Source: UBA4823 sp034436035 (lineage in GTDB: Bacteria > Chloroflexota > Anaerolineae > Anaerolineales > UBA4823). From it: a stretch of DNA of 22,181 bases. Positions 8,788 through 17,689 of this stretch are shown piece by piece; the stretch's first letter is position 1; each line of letters starts with the position of its first letter. A program made the translations under genes and the position numbers. A model generated the notes under the pieces. That model searched no databases, had not been told where the DNA came from, and saw nothing but the letters and a program-made list of their open reading frames with translations. Location of the stretch: NCBI GenBank assembly GCA_034436035.1, contig DAOTVW010000173.1, positions 1 through 22,181 on the forward strand. The letters are read 5' to 3'.

Positions 8788-9120
8788 GCCATATTTTATT
8801 GTGGATAAAAGATATTAGCAAAATGAAGGATAAAACGAAGAGTTTCTCGCTTTCTTAAACTAAATAATATTAGCCATTTGGTTAGGTAAAATTAATGCTT
8901 ATCATATCGGCATAAAACGAAGGGAGGATAAAATAACCTGTATAAATTTCCATTACCTTCGCCAAAATTGGCTGAATAAAAAAGGGCAAATCGAGTAAAG
9001 TTATATCTCTCACAACCCAAAATTACTCGAGAATACCAAGGCTGAAATTACTGCTCTTTTAAGCCCATTCTATCAACGTATATCTATTTTGGAATAGAAA
9101 ATTCGCCCATCTATTTATTG
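8788..9120. other. Right junction of the island: AT-rich spacer with the second repeat copy
   Basis: This gap between the helicase stop and the P-type ATPase stop holds no gene. It contains AT-rich text with recurring ggataaaa words (around 8800, 8826 and 8926) and the second copy of the 107-bp repeat. Translation after the repeat in one frame gives KAEITALLSPFYQRI, which appears to continue the transposase N-terminus for about another 30 bp. No clear terminator is present between the convergent genes. Confidence 0.6.
8954..9061 (+). repeat. Right copy of the ~107-bp direct repeat (truncated transposase 5' end)
   Basis: It matches 581-687 in the same orientation, starting taccttcgccaaaattggct. 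The former start codon is ATA here and the frame soon breaks. Unlike the left copy, it is not followed by the rest of the transposase, so this copy is a short 5' fragment at the island's right edge. With the left copy it forms directly repeated borders about 8.4 kb apart. Confidence 0.75.
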
Positions 9121-11454
9121 TTAACCGTGTAGATGGGCAACCCGAAAAACCCAGACTTTTAAGTAGTCTAAGCCAAATAAGAATAGCACAACGATGATTA
9201 AAGTTAATCCAGCTACAGAAAGCGGCACTGAATTCATGAAAATTCCAAGCGTTGCCAATAAAATCACTACGATGATATCTATCGTGGAAGCAACCATCAT
9301 CCATTTCCCAGGCATCGATTTCCAAAAATGGCCGCGCTCGCGCACTAAATACACCATTCCTTGCCCGGTGAATACCAGCGTAAGGAAAGCTAAGGTTTGC
9401 AACTGGGCAAGGGGAAAATGGAAGAGATCACGGGCAATGATAAAAATTCCGAATGTCAAAACCAGCACCGGGACAGCTAAGCCTATGGCTGGAAATAGCA
9501 TTGCGCGCACATCCCAACGGTCGGGTTTTGGGGAAGCTTGCACGCTATCGGTTGCGATGGACATCGTTACAAAGTCATTTGCAAATAACAATAATACAAC
9601 CAGGAACGGACGGGTGACCATTGCATGGGTAATTAGATAACCTAAGCTGAGAAATGAAGCGATCTGAATGGTTTTGATGATTTTATTGAGGACATATGTC
9701 AGCATGCGCTGGTAGATTTGCCTGCTTACCGTAATAGCAGAGACGATATTGCTTAACCCGGGCTGGGTAAGTACCAGACTGGCGGCTGCTTTAGCGACAT
9801 CGGTGGCGGTGGAAACGGCGATCCCTACTTGGGCTTGTCTCAAAGCTGGCGCATCATTCACACCATCACCGGTCATTCCAACGATATGATTGTGCTTCTG
9901 GTAGGTCTGTACTAGCTTAAATTTGTCCTCTGGCAGGACTTCTGCAAAGACATCACATTGCGGATCGATATCCTGATTTTCATGCAGTGATTGTGCCAGA
10001 CAAGCTTTTTCACCAATTCCCACCTGCTGGGAAACTGCCTTAGCAGTAGGCAGGCTGTCACCGCTGACCATCACAACCCGAATGCCCAGATTTTGGAGGT
10101 GTTGAATTAAGGATTTCGAGTCGGAGCGAGGTGGATCCTGCAAGGATACCAATCCACAAAGCTGCAGGTTTGTCTCATCCCCGGCTGCCACAGCTAAAAT
10201 ACGATAACCCAAAGCTGCCAAACGCGTCATATCGTTTTCTAAATTTGCGGGAATGGTGCTGCACAATGGTGCGATGGTGTGGGGCGCGCCCTTGGTAACA
10301 CGGACGCTTTGTTCGTTTTCGGTAAAAATCGCTTCGGAACGTTTTGTGGCTGGGTCAAATGGAGAAAATTGCTTCCGTTGGGTATAATCCGCTAAAACTC
10401 CTTCTTGTTTTGCTCGTTCGATAATGGCTAAATCTAATGCGTCTTGTGTCGAAGGGTCGCTTGCCATGCTGGCAAAGTGTAATAATTGTTGATCGGAATA
10501 AGGGGCATAAGCGGTCAGTTCAGAAACACTCAGTTTGTTTTCGGTGATGGTACCGGTTTTGTCACTACAGAGGATATCCATACCAGCCGCTTCTTCGATG
10601 GCTGTCAAATTGGTTACTAAAACCCCTTGGTGGGTTAATTCTTTTGCTCCCAGTGCTGTAGCGATGGTAAAAGTAGCTGGCAGTGCCACTGGTACCGAGG
10701 CGACCAATAAAATCAAAGTAAATGGCAAAATATGCAACAACGATTGATGGGTGATCCAAGTGTATCCCAACACGATTAATGCGAGGATGACATCTAAAAT
10801 GATGAGGGCGCGTGTAACGGAAAAGATAACCGATTCCAAATTACTTTTTGATTTGGCTGCGCGTACCAGATTGGCGGTTTTCCCAAAGCGAGTATGGATA
10901 CCGGTGGCGAGAACAAGCGCAGTTGCTTCACCTTTTTGGACAATCCCACCGGTGTAACACTCTTGATTGGCAGTGATTTCGACAGGCAGCGATTCCCCAG
11001 TCAGAGCCGATTGATCGACCAAAACGTTCCCTTCCAGCAGCCTTACATCCGCAGGAAGGATATCGCCCATGCGGATGTGAATGACATCATCGGGAACTAC
11101 CTCTTCTGCAGGGATTGTCTTCCACTCTCCATTACGTTTTACGCGTGCGCTGATTTTCAACTGTTGGCGCAAGATTGCCAGGGCGTTCGATGCCCGTTGC
11201 TCTTGGAGGGTGCTCAGGATTGCATTGAAAATAATCAAGACAATCATGATGATGGCATCATCGAAGCGGTGCAGGATCAGCTCCAGGATTACAGTAACTT
11301 CTAACATCCACGGGATTGGTCCCCAAAACCTTTTTAGAAACTCCAACCAGGGATTACGCTTTTGTTCGGGAATGGTATTCAATCCCACTTGTTGTAATCG
11401 GCGGGCTGCTTCCTCATCGGTTAAGCCGGGGTATGAAATAGGGTTATCGTTCAT
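9121..11454 (-). CDS. P-type ATPase, plasma-membrane proton-efflux type (type III)
   Basis: A 777-residue cation pump of the inner membrane. Visible motifs are the actuator loop LTGES (151-155), the M4 motif PVALP (255-259), the phosphorylation loop CSDKTGT with D298, KGAP (388-391) and the hinge TGDGVNDAP (528-536). Short N- and C-termini without heavy-metal-binding domains, PVALP rather than CPx, and the M5-M6 text FANDFVTMSIATD fit the H+-ATPase (type III) group rather than Ca2+ or copper pumps. The expected role is ATP-driven proton export for pH or membrane-potential control; the ion is inferred from family resemblance. The usual TGD of the P domain reads SGD at 464-466. The ATG at 11452-11454 has no obvious Shine-Dalgarno sequence. 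It is monocistronic, downstream of the ade terminator hairpin, and its 3' end abuts the accessory island. Confidence 0.9.
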   Translation of the reverse strand: MNDNPISYPGLTDEEAARRLQQVGLNTIPEQKRNPWLEFLKRFWGPIPWMLEVTVILELILHRFDDAIIMIVLIIFNAILSTLQEQRASNALAILRQQLKISARVKRNGEWKTIPAEEVVPDDVIHIRMGDILPADVRLLEGNVLVDQSALTGESLPVEITANQECYTGGIVQKGEATALVLATGIHTRFGKTANLVRAAKSKSNLESVIFSVTRALIILDVILALIVLGYTWITHQSLLHILPFTLILLVASVPVALPATFTIATALGAKELTHQGVLVTNLTAIEEAAGMDILCSDKTGTITENKLSVSELTAYAPYSDQQLLHFASMASDPSTQDALDLAIIERAKQEGVLADYTQRKQFSPFDPATKRSEAIFTENEQSVRVTKGAPHTIAPLCSTIPANLENDMTRLAALGYRILAVAAGDETNLQLCGLVSLQDPPRSDSKSLIQHLQNLGIRVVMVSGDSLPTAKAVSQQVGIGEKACLAQSLHENQDIDPQCDVFAEVLPEDKFKLVQTYQKHNHIVGMTGDGVNDAPALRQAQVGIAVSTATDVAKAAASLVLTQPGLSNIVSAITVSRQIYQRMLTYVLNKIIKTIQIASFLSLGYLITHAMVTRPFLVVLLLFANDFVTMSIATDSVQASPKPDRWDVRAMLFPAIGLAVPVLVLTFGIFIIARDLFHFPLAQLQTLAFLTLVFTGQGMVYLVRERGHFWKSMPGKWMMVASTIDIIVVILLATLGIFMNSVPLSVAGLTLIIVVLFLFGLDYLKVWVFRVAHLHG

Positions 11455-11522
11455 AAAAAGAGAGGTGTCTATCGATCATTTTACTTCATTCTAATGAGCC
11501 TGTAGGGCAATGCGGTTTATAC

Positions 11523-11561
11523 AAAGCACTCCAACCCAATGAAAAAGTTGGAGTGCTTTTT
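11523..11561 (-). terminator. Hairpin terminator after ade (possibly bidirectional)
   Basis: A perfect 13-bp stem (AAAGCACTCCAAC at 11523-11535 pairing with 11547-11559) and an 11-nt loop lie between the ade stop and the ATPase start. It is placed to end ade transcripts on the minus strand. The longer T-run, however, follows the stem on the plus strand (11557-11561), so its efficiency for ade is not certain. Confidence 0.75.
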
Positions 11562-11577
11562 GAAAATTGATTTCCTC

Positions 11578-13380
11578 TTATTGTTCTTCAAATAAGGGTA
11601 GCACTTCCATGGCCGGGACGGCAACTAACCCGCGGTCGGTGAGTCGTAATTCTGGTATTACGGATAAAGAGAGCAGGTTGTACCCCATATATGGGATTGT
11701 ATACGCCTGTTTTTGCCAGGTCGCATTGAAATGTTCCGATTCGACCCGCACTTGCGAGGCGCGCTTGTCGGAAATTAAACCAGCGATTGGGAGTGCAACC
11801 AGGGCTTTTACTTCACCCTTGTCCACAATAACGAGTCCGCCATTATTTTGACGGATGGTTTCCACTGCAAGGCGCATATCTGCCTCGTCCACACCTGCGA
11901 CTATAATGTTATGGGCATCATGCCCGACGCTGCTCGCTACCGCACCAGAACGAAGGTTGAAGCCCTTCAGTAATCCATGTCCCACGCGGCCAGAGCCTTT
12001 GTGCCGCTCAACAACACTTAAGAAACAAAGGTCATGTTGCGCGAAATGTTCCTGCCACGATTTGGCGGCAGGGAGGGTAATTTTCTCGTGGAATGTCGTT
12101 ATTCCCGGTGGAGCAACGCGGATAACATTGGCGACCACAGTATGATCGGGGAGAGAAGGAGTGAGAGTATAGTCCGAAGTGATTTTTACGGTTTGATAAG
12201 CTTGAGGAGGATATTGCCAGCGATGTTCGAGTTGTTCCTCGAGCAGAGGGGTAATTTTACGGTTTTCAACCATTAACTGTCCCCCATACCAGGTGTTCTG
12301 CACTTCTAGCTGATCGTTCAATAAAACGATATCAGCCCGCCGGGAATGACCTAAGCCGCCAATTTCTTGATCCATGTGGAAACGGGTGGCTGGATGGAGA
12401 GAACCCATGCTCCAAGCCGTGGTGGGATTAATCCCCATTTTTACTGCTTCGCGGACACACCAATCCAACCCGAACAAGAACAGATCGTCAGCATCACGAT
12501 CATCGGTGCAGAGGCAAATCCGCTTGGTGCTGATCCCGAGTTCTGTCGCCACCTGGATGATACCGGGTAAGGAGTGCCATGGCGTGGTGGGGTTGCCAGC
12601 CCGCATAAAGAGCCATAAACCAGCCTCTATGAAATCTTCAGCGATATCGCGGTCGATGGCTTCATGGGTATCCGAAACACCTGCCGCGGCATAGGCAGCT
12701 ACAAATTCGCGCCCGTAGCAATGCCCGGAAACCGGCAGCCCGCGTTTCAAGGCTTCCGCAATGATGGCGTGACTGCGGGGATCGCTGAAGGTGACTGGAA
12801 CATAATCCATCTTCTCACCCAATGCAACTGCTTCATTCCAGGTGTCAAAGATCGCCCCGATCTTTTCGGGGGTTAGATCACCTCCTGCCGTTTCAAGTTC
12901 AGGGGATGTGGAAGGAACTGTGCTTGGCACGGTAAGGAAAACCGATAATGGGGCGTTACGGGCATCTTCGAGCATCCATTCCACGCCTGCTCGATCCGCT
13001 ACATTGGCGATTTCGTGGCTGTCGCAGAATATGGTTGTGTTGCCATTCAGCAACGCTGCTTCAGCATACGCGCAAACTGTCATCATGCTCGATTCGACAT
13101 GGATATGCGGATCAACCAAACCTGGAGCCAGGATGCCGTTTTGAGCGTCATAAACTACGGTGTTCGCGCCAGCTTTGGCTGTGCCAGAAGGCAAGACAGC
13201 CGCAATGCGGCCGTGTTTGACAAGAATCTCCTTATTCTCGAGTATACGCTCGGAATAAGTGGAAAGGATGCGCGCACTATGGATGATCAAATCTGCGGGA
13301 GAACGTAAGGCAGCTACATCTGCTAGATCACGAGTGACCTGGTGCAGTGGGGGAACCGTAAAGCGGGTGATGCGATTCAT
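11578..13380 (-). CDS. ade: Adenine deaminase
   Basis: Converts adenine to hypoxanthine and ammonia in cytoplasmic purine salvage. The 600-residue protein has the amidohydrolase metal motif DPHIH (90-94) followed by VESSM, a further HEI at 122-124, and the family-typical CTDDRD (291-296). The C-terminal part with GHDAHNI and GG-rich strands (around residue 490-515) is the usual Ade C-terminal domain. Length agrees with bacterial Ade proteins of about 570-600 residues. The start ATG (13378-13380) has a strong CGGAGGT site about 6 nt upstream. The gene lies 130 bp downstream of rsgA on the same strand and probably has its own promoter (TATAAT complementary to 13470-13475). Its stop is followed by a hairpin. 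Together with xpt and guaA it gives this region a purine theme. Confidence 0.95.
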   Translation of the reverse strand: MNRITRFTVPPLHQVTRDLADVAALRSPADLIIHSARILSTYSERILENKEILVKHGRIAAVLPSGTAKAGANTVVYDAQNGILAPGLVDPHIHVESSMMTVCAYAEAALLNGNTTIFCDSHEIANVADRAGVEWMLEDARNAPLSVFLTVPSTVPSTSPELETAGGDLTPEKIGAIFDTWNEAVALGEKMDYVPVTFSDPRSHAIIAEALKRGLPVSGHCYGREFVAAYAAAGVSDTHEAIDRDIAEDFIEAGLWLFMRAGNPTTPWHSLPGIIQVATELGISTKRICLCTDDRDADDLFLFGLDWCVREAVKMGINPTTAWSMGSLHPATRFHMDQEIGGLGHSRRADIVLLNDQLEVQNTWYGGQLMVENRKITPLLEEQLEHRWQYPPQAYQTVKITSDYTLTPSLPDHTVVANVIRVAPPGITTFHEKITLPAAKSWQEHFAQHDLCFLSVVERHKGSGRVGHGLLKGFNLRSGAVASSVGHDAHNIIVAGVDEADMRLAVETIRQNNGGLVIVDKGEVKALVALPIAGLISDKRASQVRVESEHFNATWQKQAYTIPYMGYNLLSLSVIPELRLTDRGLVAVPAMEVLPLFEEQ

Positions 13381-13469
13381 GAGATTACCTCCGGGGATAA
13401 GATTAAATTTTTTAAGTAAATACGATCGTTATCGTCTAATTGAACCTGTTACTAACAATGTGTAACGTA

Positions 13470-13475
13470 ATTATA
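13470..13475 (-). promoter_or_regulatory. Possible -10 element for ade
   Basis: The minus strand reads a consensus TATAAT about 90 nt before the ade ATG, in an otherwise gene-free AT-rich spacer. No good -35 hexamer sits 16-18 bp upstream, so this is a weak call. Confidence 0.3.
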
Positions 13476-13510
13476 AACGATAAAAACCCCCTAATCCCTT
13501 GACCGATCGT

Positions 13511-14422
13511 TTAACTATCCTCACCGCCACTGCGGATATTTACATACGATTGGTAACGGCGAGGGTGGATCTTGCCTTCTGCCAGTGCACTGAGCACCGC
13601 ACAACCGGGCTCATGGGTATGCGTGCAGTCATTGAAAGCGCAATGGGACACCAATTCACGCATCTCAGGAAAGTAGCCATCCAATTCTTCTGGCTTGATG
13701 TCCCACAATGCCAGGGCTTTCAAACCGGGTGTATCGGCAACGTACCCGCCTTCTGGTAATGGATACATCGCCCGCACGACGGTTGAATGTCTGCCTTTGA
13801 AAGTTTGGCGCTGTACCTCTTTAACCTGCAAGTCCCAAGCGGGGATCAAGCGATTCAATAAACTAGATTTACCAACCCCAGAGGGACCGGTGAATACCGA
13901 TATTTTGCCCCCTAATTCCGCCCGTAATTGCTCTATTCCAAAGCCGGTTTTGGCGGAAACATAAACGATTCGGTAGCCTAATGGAGGATATGGTTCAAAT
14001 AATTCTTCGATTTGAGGAAATCCTAACAGGTCAATTTTGTTGACGACAATCAATGCGGGTATTGCTTGTTTTTCGGCGATAATTAAAAAACGGTCGAGCA
14101 TGCCCAAATGCGGTTCGGGGTGGGTGCAGGCAAACACCAAAACCAGCTGATCGGGATTGGCGATAATAATTTGTTCATACTCACCCCTTGGATTGGGTGC
14201 ACAGCGTGATAACCAGCGTTGACGAGGTTCAATCGTTTCGATCACGCCTTTGTTGTCACTCAACGGGGTTACCTTTACCCAATCGCCGAGCGCAATTCGA
14301 TCCTGAAAGGCGCGCTCTTTTTTCAATCGCCCGCGCAATTGACAGATAAGCAATCTTTGTGGGGTTTGCACCCAGTAAAAACCAGATTGTGAACGGATAA
14401 CCAAGCCGCGCTCAGATGTCAA
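13511..14422 (-). CDS. rsgA: Ribosome small-subunit-dependent GTPase A
   Basis: A circularly permuted GTPase that checks late 30S subunit maturation. The 303-residue protein has an N-terminal OB-like domain (GDWVKV near 46-51), then G4 NKID (128-131), G5-like SAK (156-158), the P-loop GPSGVGKSS (179-187), and G3 DTPG (230-233). The order G4-G1-G3 is the hallmark of the permutation. A zinc site follows, C261-x4-C266-x-H268-x5-C274. The reading frame opens with a TTG (14420-14422) preceded by AGAGGT, only 20 bp after the stop of the penicillin-binding protein gene, so the two are probably co-transcribed. Family and length (~290-310 residues) agree well. Confidence 0.95.
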   Translation of the reverse strand: MTSERGLVIRSQSGFYWVQTPQRLLICQLRGRLKKERAFQDRIALGDWVKVTPLSDNKGVIETIEPRQRWLSRCAPNPRGEYEQIIIANPDQLVLVFACTHPEPHLGMLDRFLIIAEKQAIPALIVVNKIDLLGFPQIEELFEPYPPLGYRIVYVSAKTGFGIEQLRAELGGKISVFTGPSGVGKSSLLNRLIPAWDLQVKEVQRQTFKGRHSTVVRAMYPLPEGGYVADTPGLKALALWDIKPEELDGYFPEMRELVSHCAFNDCTHTHEPGCAVLSALAEGKIHPRRYQSYVNIRSGGEDS

Positions 14423-14442
14423 TGGGAAAGCACACCTCTGGT

Positions 14443-16695
14443 TTATGGTGAAGGTGGAGTAGGTGGACCGGCTTCGGGAGTGGGGGTTTCAAATCCCTCC
14501 GGTGTGGGTGTGCTGGTGATGTAGTATGTAGATTCCCACGGGTAAAGTTTACCGGGTTGCCCGTAGAAGTATAGCTCCACCACGCGGCGAAAAATCGGGG
14601 CTGCGTAATCGGAGCCTTCACCAGCATTCTCAACAATCACCGCAATGGCGATATCTGGTTTATTGGGACGGTTTTCAAAAGTATAACCGACGAACCAGGC
14701 ATGCGGTTTACCGGAGCCAGATTCGGCAGTACCGGTTTTTCCTGCGACATTAATGTCAAGCCCTGTAAAGCGGTGCCAGGCAGTTCCGTACGGTTTGGTG
14801 CTGGCAACCACACCACGCATGGCATCTTGGATGATCTTGAGGTTTTCGGGCGTGACGGCTAATTGCCCGTTGACCTTTGGCGTGAAGACATGGGTTGGTG
14901 GTCCATCAACCGGTTGGATTTTCTCGATGACCTGAGGCTGGTATAGGGTACCACCATTGCCAACCGCTGCCACAAAAGCGGCGGCTTGAAGTGGTGTGAC
15001 CAAGAGATTGCCTTGTCCGATTGCCAAGTTGGTTGCGTCAATCTCACTGGCTGGCACCGGTACCTGACCCGCTTCTTCATCCACTCCTTCGATTCCGGTC
15101 GGTTTGCCGAGCCCAAAGCTGCGTGCCATATCAGCAATAGCAGTGGTGAACCCGGCTCGATAGAGGCTTAAGCCAATATGCCAGAAGAATGGGTTACAGG
15201 AACGGATCAATCCTTGCGGCAGGGTGAGTAAGCCGCTCGGTTGGGTTTTGCCGTCCTGCATGAAATGGTCATAAGTCCAATCGTGTAATTGGACGCCTGG
15301 GATTTCCTCGAAGAAATAACCGCAATCATAAGTTGATTGGGCGGAGTATTGCCCGGTCTCCAGGGCAGCTGCCATGGTGATAATTTTGAATGCTGAGCCT
15401 AATGGGTAAAGACCCTGGCTGGCTCGGTTGAGATACGGCCGGTTGGGGTCGTTGAAAATATCAGTCAAGAGTGTGTAGCTGTTGTAATTACCCGGTTCGA
15501 ACGCATTCGGGTCAAAGGATGGTGATGATGCCATAGCTAAAACCCGTCCGCTATCGCGTTCCAAAACCACTACTGCACCCCGAAAGCCCGAGATGGCGCG
15601 TTGGACAGCGAGTTGAAGGTCTTTGTTGAATGTGGTATAAATTGCTTCGGCTGGCTGGGCTTGTTTTTCTGCCAGACGGGTCACAGGCTGCCCTTGTTGG
15701 TTAAAAACGAATAACGCGCCTCCCCGCACCCCAGAGAGGATATCTTCCCCCCATTTTTCTAAACCCATTTGACCTACTCGTTCGTCGCGCCGATATCCTT
15801 TGCGGAGGTATTCCTCTTCTTTGTCAGCCTGAATGGTGCTCACATATCCAACCACGTGTGGAGCAATTCCCCCCTCCGGGTAATATCGTGCCTTATAGGT
15901 CGAAAGCTGTAAGCCGCTTAAGGTGGAGAGGGTTTCATATTGGCGGGATACCTCCGCAGCTGGCACTTCTCCAAGTGGCAGATACCAATCAGCACCAGGA
16001 GGAAAATTGGCGTAGCGAGCGCGGATGTCATCGGCTCGTAAGCCGGTTAAATTAACCAAAGCTGTGAAAAGTTGCTCTTCCTGATCCGGTTGGATTTGAC
16101 CCGGTACAATACCGATGGCGGTGACATCAGACTGCATTGCCAAGGCATTCCCATCGTAATCGTAGATATTGCCGCGCGCTGGAACATACCGCTCCATAGC
16201 GAGATAATTACCGCCGCTCAATTCGGGCAGAACAAGGGTATCATCCCACTGTATTTTCCAATCCCCTTGGTCGCGCGTAAGGTTCATGACGGTATCTCTG
16301 CTGATATCTCCAACCAAAGTGCTATGAAGTGTCACACGAAAATTGACCTGAGCGCTTTGGGGGTTAGCGACCAACGAGGAGAGGATATTGTAATCAATGC
16401 CGCTCAAAGCCGCCTCAGAAGCAATACCGCGATAATGTTTGGTGAATTCTTCTTCACTGATTGCATCTTGGCTGATCGTTGTCAAATACTGATACATGCT
16501 GCTATAGTTGTTTGCTTTCCAAGCATCCAAAAATGCCCGCGCTGTGGCGGCTGCGTCCGGCACTTTGGTGACGCTGATGTCCACCGGCGCCAGGGAAGGG
16601 GTGGTATTGAGCGTGGGTGTGGGCGCCTTGGATGAGCTACGCACACAACCGACGAGTAAGATCGGGATTAAGAATATCCAACTAAACCGTTTCAT
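14443..16695 (-). CDS. Penicillin-binding transpeptidase with NTF2-like N-terminal domain, lipoprotein
   Basis: A class B type D,D-transpeptidase that cross-links peptidoglycan outside the membrane. Numbered from an upstream ATG at 16713, the protein has 756 residues; the start chosen here is the seventh residue (MKRFSW), which directly begins a lipoprotein signal ending in LLVGC (C23). Neither start has a convincing ribosome site. An NTF2-like/MecA-N domain spans about 54-165 and the dimerisation domain about 170-350. The transpeptidase motifs are SAFK (S440), SCN (505-507) and KTG (659-661). A Pro/Thr-rich tail (PTPEGFETPTPEAG) ends the protein. The architecture matches PbpA/MecA-like PBPs of Gram-positive-type envelopes; a membrane lipid anchor replaces the more usual transmembrane helix. 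rsgA follows after 20 bp, and maf lies upstream behind a REP-like cluster. Confidence 0.9.
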   Translation of the reverse strand: MKRFSWIFLIPILLVGCVRSSSKAPTPTLNTTPSLAPVDISVTKVPDAAATARAFLDAWKANNYSSMYQYLTTISQDAISEEEFTKHYRGIASEAALSGIDYNILSSLVANPQSAQVNFRVTLHSTLVGDISRDTVMNLTRDQGDWKIQWDDTLVLPELSGGNYLAMERYVPARGNIYDYDGNALAMQSDVTAIGIVPGQIQPDQEEQLFTALVNLTGLRADDIRARYANFPPGADWYLPLGEVPAAEVSRQYETLSTLSGLQLSTYKARYYPEGGIAPHVVGYVSTIQADKEEEYLRKGYRRDERVGQMGLEKWGEDILSGVRGGALFVFNQQGQPVTRLAEKQAQPAEAIYTTFNKDLQLAVQRAISGFRGAVVVLERDSGRVLAMASSPSFDPNAFEPGNYNSYTLLTDIFNDPNRPYLNRASQGLYPLGSAFKIITMAAALETGQYSAQSTYDCGYFFEEIPGVQLHDWTYDHFMQDGKTQPSGLLTLPQGLIRSCNPFFWHIGLSLYRAGFTTAIADMARSFGLGKPTGIEGVDEEAGQVPVPASEIDATNLAIGQGNLLVTPLQAAAFVAAVGNGGTLYQPQVIEKIQPVDGPPTHVFTPKVNGQLAVTPENLKIIQDAMRGVVASTKPYGTAWHRFTGLDINVAGKTGTAESGSGKPHAWFVGYTFENRPNKPDIAIAVIVENAGEGSDYAAPIFRRVVELYFYGQPGKLYPWESTYYITSTPTPEGFETPTPEAGPPTPPSP

Positions 16696-16764
16696 AGCTT
16701 CTGTGTACAACATTATCTGTCGTTAAGAGATCGTTTGTTTATTCTACCACTTCCTGCACCCTCC

Positions 16765-16892
16765 AGGTCAGGTTTCTTGCCCGACGATGCGTAGGTCGGG
16801 TTTCGGTATCCGACATTACCATAAACGGCGGGATTGGAATCCCGCCATACGTGTATCATTCGCATCATGCAGGTCGGGTTTCCATGCCCGAC
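16765..16892. repeat. REP-like cluster of short palindromes
   Basis: Four hairpins stand in about 130 bp between maf and the PBP gene. Three are variants of one unit starting aggtcgggtttc and ending cgac: 16765-16785 (one stem mismatch), 16793-16814 and 16871-16892. The fourth, ggcgggattggaatcccgcc (16827-16846), is a perfect 9-bp stem with a 2-nt loop. GC-rich stems around a short T-rich loop, clustered between genes, resemble REP/BIME elements. They may also attenuate or stabilise maf-PBP transcripts. Confidence 0.7.
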
Positions 16893-16911
16893 ATGCATTG
16901 ATGCTTTCCGT

Positions 16912-17556
16912 TTACCTTTGTAAATCACGGCACGATATATGAAATTCCTGCTGACAGATGTGCGGGATATCAACGGTCACGTCCACACCGGCGTTTTTAA
17001 GCAACTGGGCAACATGACAGAGGGGTAACCCCATCACATTGGCGTAACAACCCTCGATTTTTTCCACCGGGTGAAAGCCAGGGTGTTGGATTGCATACGC
17101 TCCGGCTTTATCGAATGGGTCGCCGCTTGCGATGTATTCTTCCATTTCGTTATCCGAATAATCCCGCATGAAAACTTCAGTCAGACAGATATCCTGCCAC
17201 AATTTTCTACTGGCGCTGTGGTAGAGTGCCAGGGCGGTATAGACAAAATGCGGTTTTCCCCGCAATTGAGCTAAAATAACGCGCGCTTCCTGGTGATCTT
17301 TGGGTTTGCCGATAATGGTTTCGTTGCCATTCCATTCTGCCACAACGGTAGTATCGGCAGCAAGGATAAACGCTTCCGCAGGAACGAATGGGGCAACGGC
17401 TTTGGCTTTGCTTGCTGCTAATCGCTGGACATAATCCCGAGGCGTTTCATTTATAAATGGTGTTTCATCGATTTCGCCATTTTGGATTTGATAATCCACC
17501 CGCAATAGATTTAATAATTGACGGCGGCGCGGTGATTGAGATGCCAAAAATAACAT
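16912..17556 (-). CDS. maf: Maf family nucleoside-triphosphate pyrophosphatase
   Basis: A cytoplasmic house-cleaning enzyme that hydrolyses non-canonical or excess nucleotides (in the YhdE-like group dTTP/UTP) to the monophosphate. The 214-residue protein shows LASQSPRRRQLL at 4-15, the catalytic-type AADTTV with D68, GKPKD (83-87), SGDPFDKAGAYAIQ (144-157) and YANVMGLP (171-178), all in the family order. Length is near the usual ~190-210, with a short C-terminal extension ending in HISCRDLQR. The ATG (17554-17556) has no strong Shine-Dalgarno sequence. It is transcribed divergently from xpt across a 133-bp spacer and points toward the PBP and rsgA genes. Confidence 0.93.
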   Translation of the reverse strand: MLFLASQSPRRRQLLNLLRVDYQIQNGEIDETPFINETPRDYVQRLAASKAKAVAPFVPAEAFILAADTTVVAEWNGNETIIGKPKDHQEARVILAQLRGKPHFVYTALALYHSASRKLWQDICLTEVFMRDYSDNEMEEYIASGDPFDKAGAYAIQHPGFHPVEKIEGCYANVMGLPLCHVAQLLKNAGVDVTVDIPHICQQEFHISCRDLQR

Positions 17557-17689
17557 GGGATAATTGTATCAAAATGATATGGAATTCGCCATCAAGCCGA
17601 TGTAAAATAAATAAATCAAACTGCTGAGAAAAAATCGATTAGAACGGATGGCTTGTTCAGAATATGGTACGTTTATAAGGAGGTCCTGT

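Noticed and set aside
11081..11494. Plus-strand open frames across the ATPase, ade and PBP genes
   Set aside because: They lie antisense to clear, motif-complete genes, have no ribosome sites and no recognisable domains.
13474..13513. 8-bp inverted repeat taaacgat/atcgttta as an rsgA terminator
   Set aside because: The loop is 24 nt, the stem AT-rich, and it is not followed by a T-run, so terminator function is unlikely.
16765..16892. CRISPR array
   Set aside because: The repeated units are short imperfect palindromes at irregular spacing, without uniform repeats and spacers.
17557..17689. Purine riboswitch upstream of xpt-guaA
   Set aside because: Xpt leaders often carry one, but I see neither the conserved junction text nor the paired loops in this 133-bp spacer, and no terminator hairpin before the ribosome site.
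17648..17689. Upstream in-frame ATG start for xpt
   Set aside because: It lacks a ribosome site and adds residues not found in Xpt, whereas ATG 17690 follows a strong AAGGAGG.
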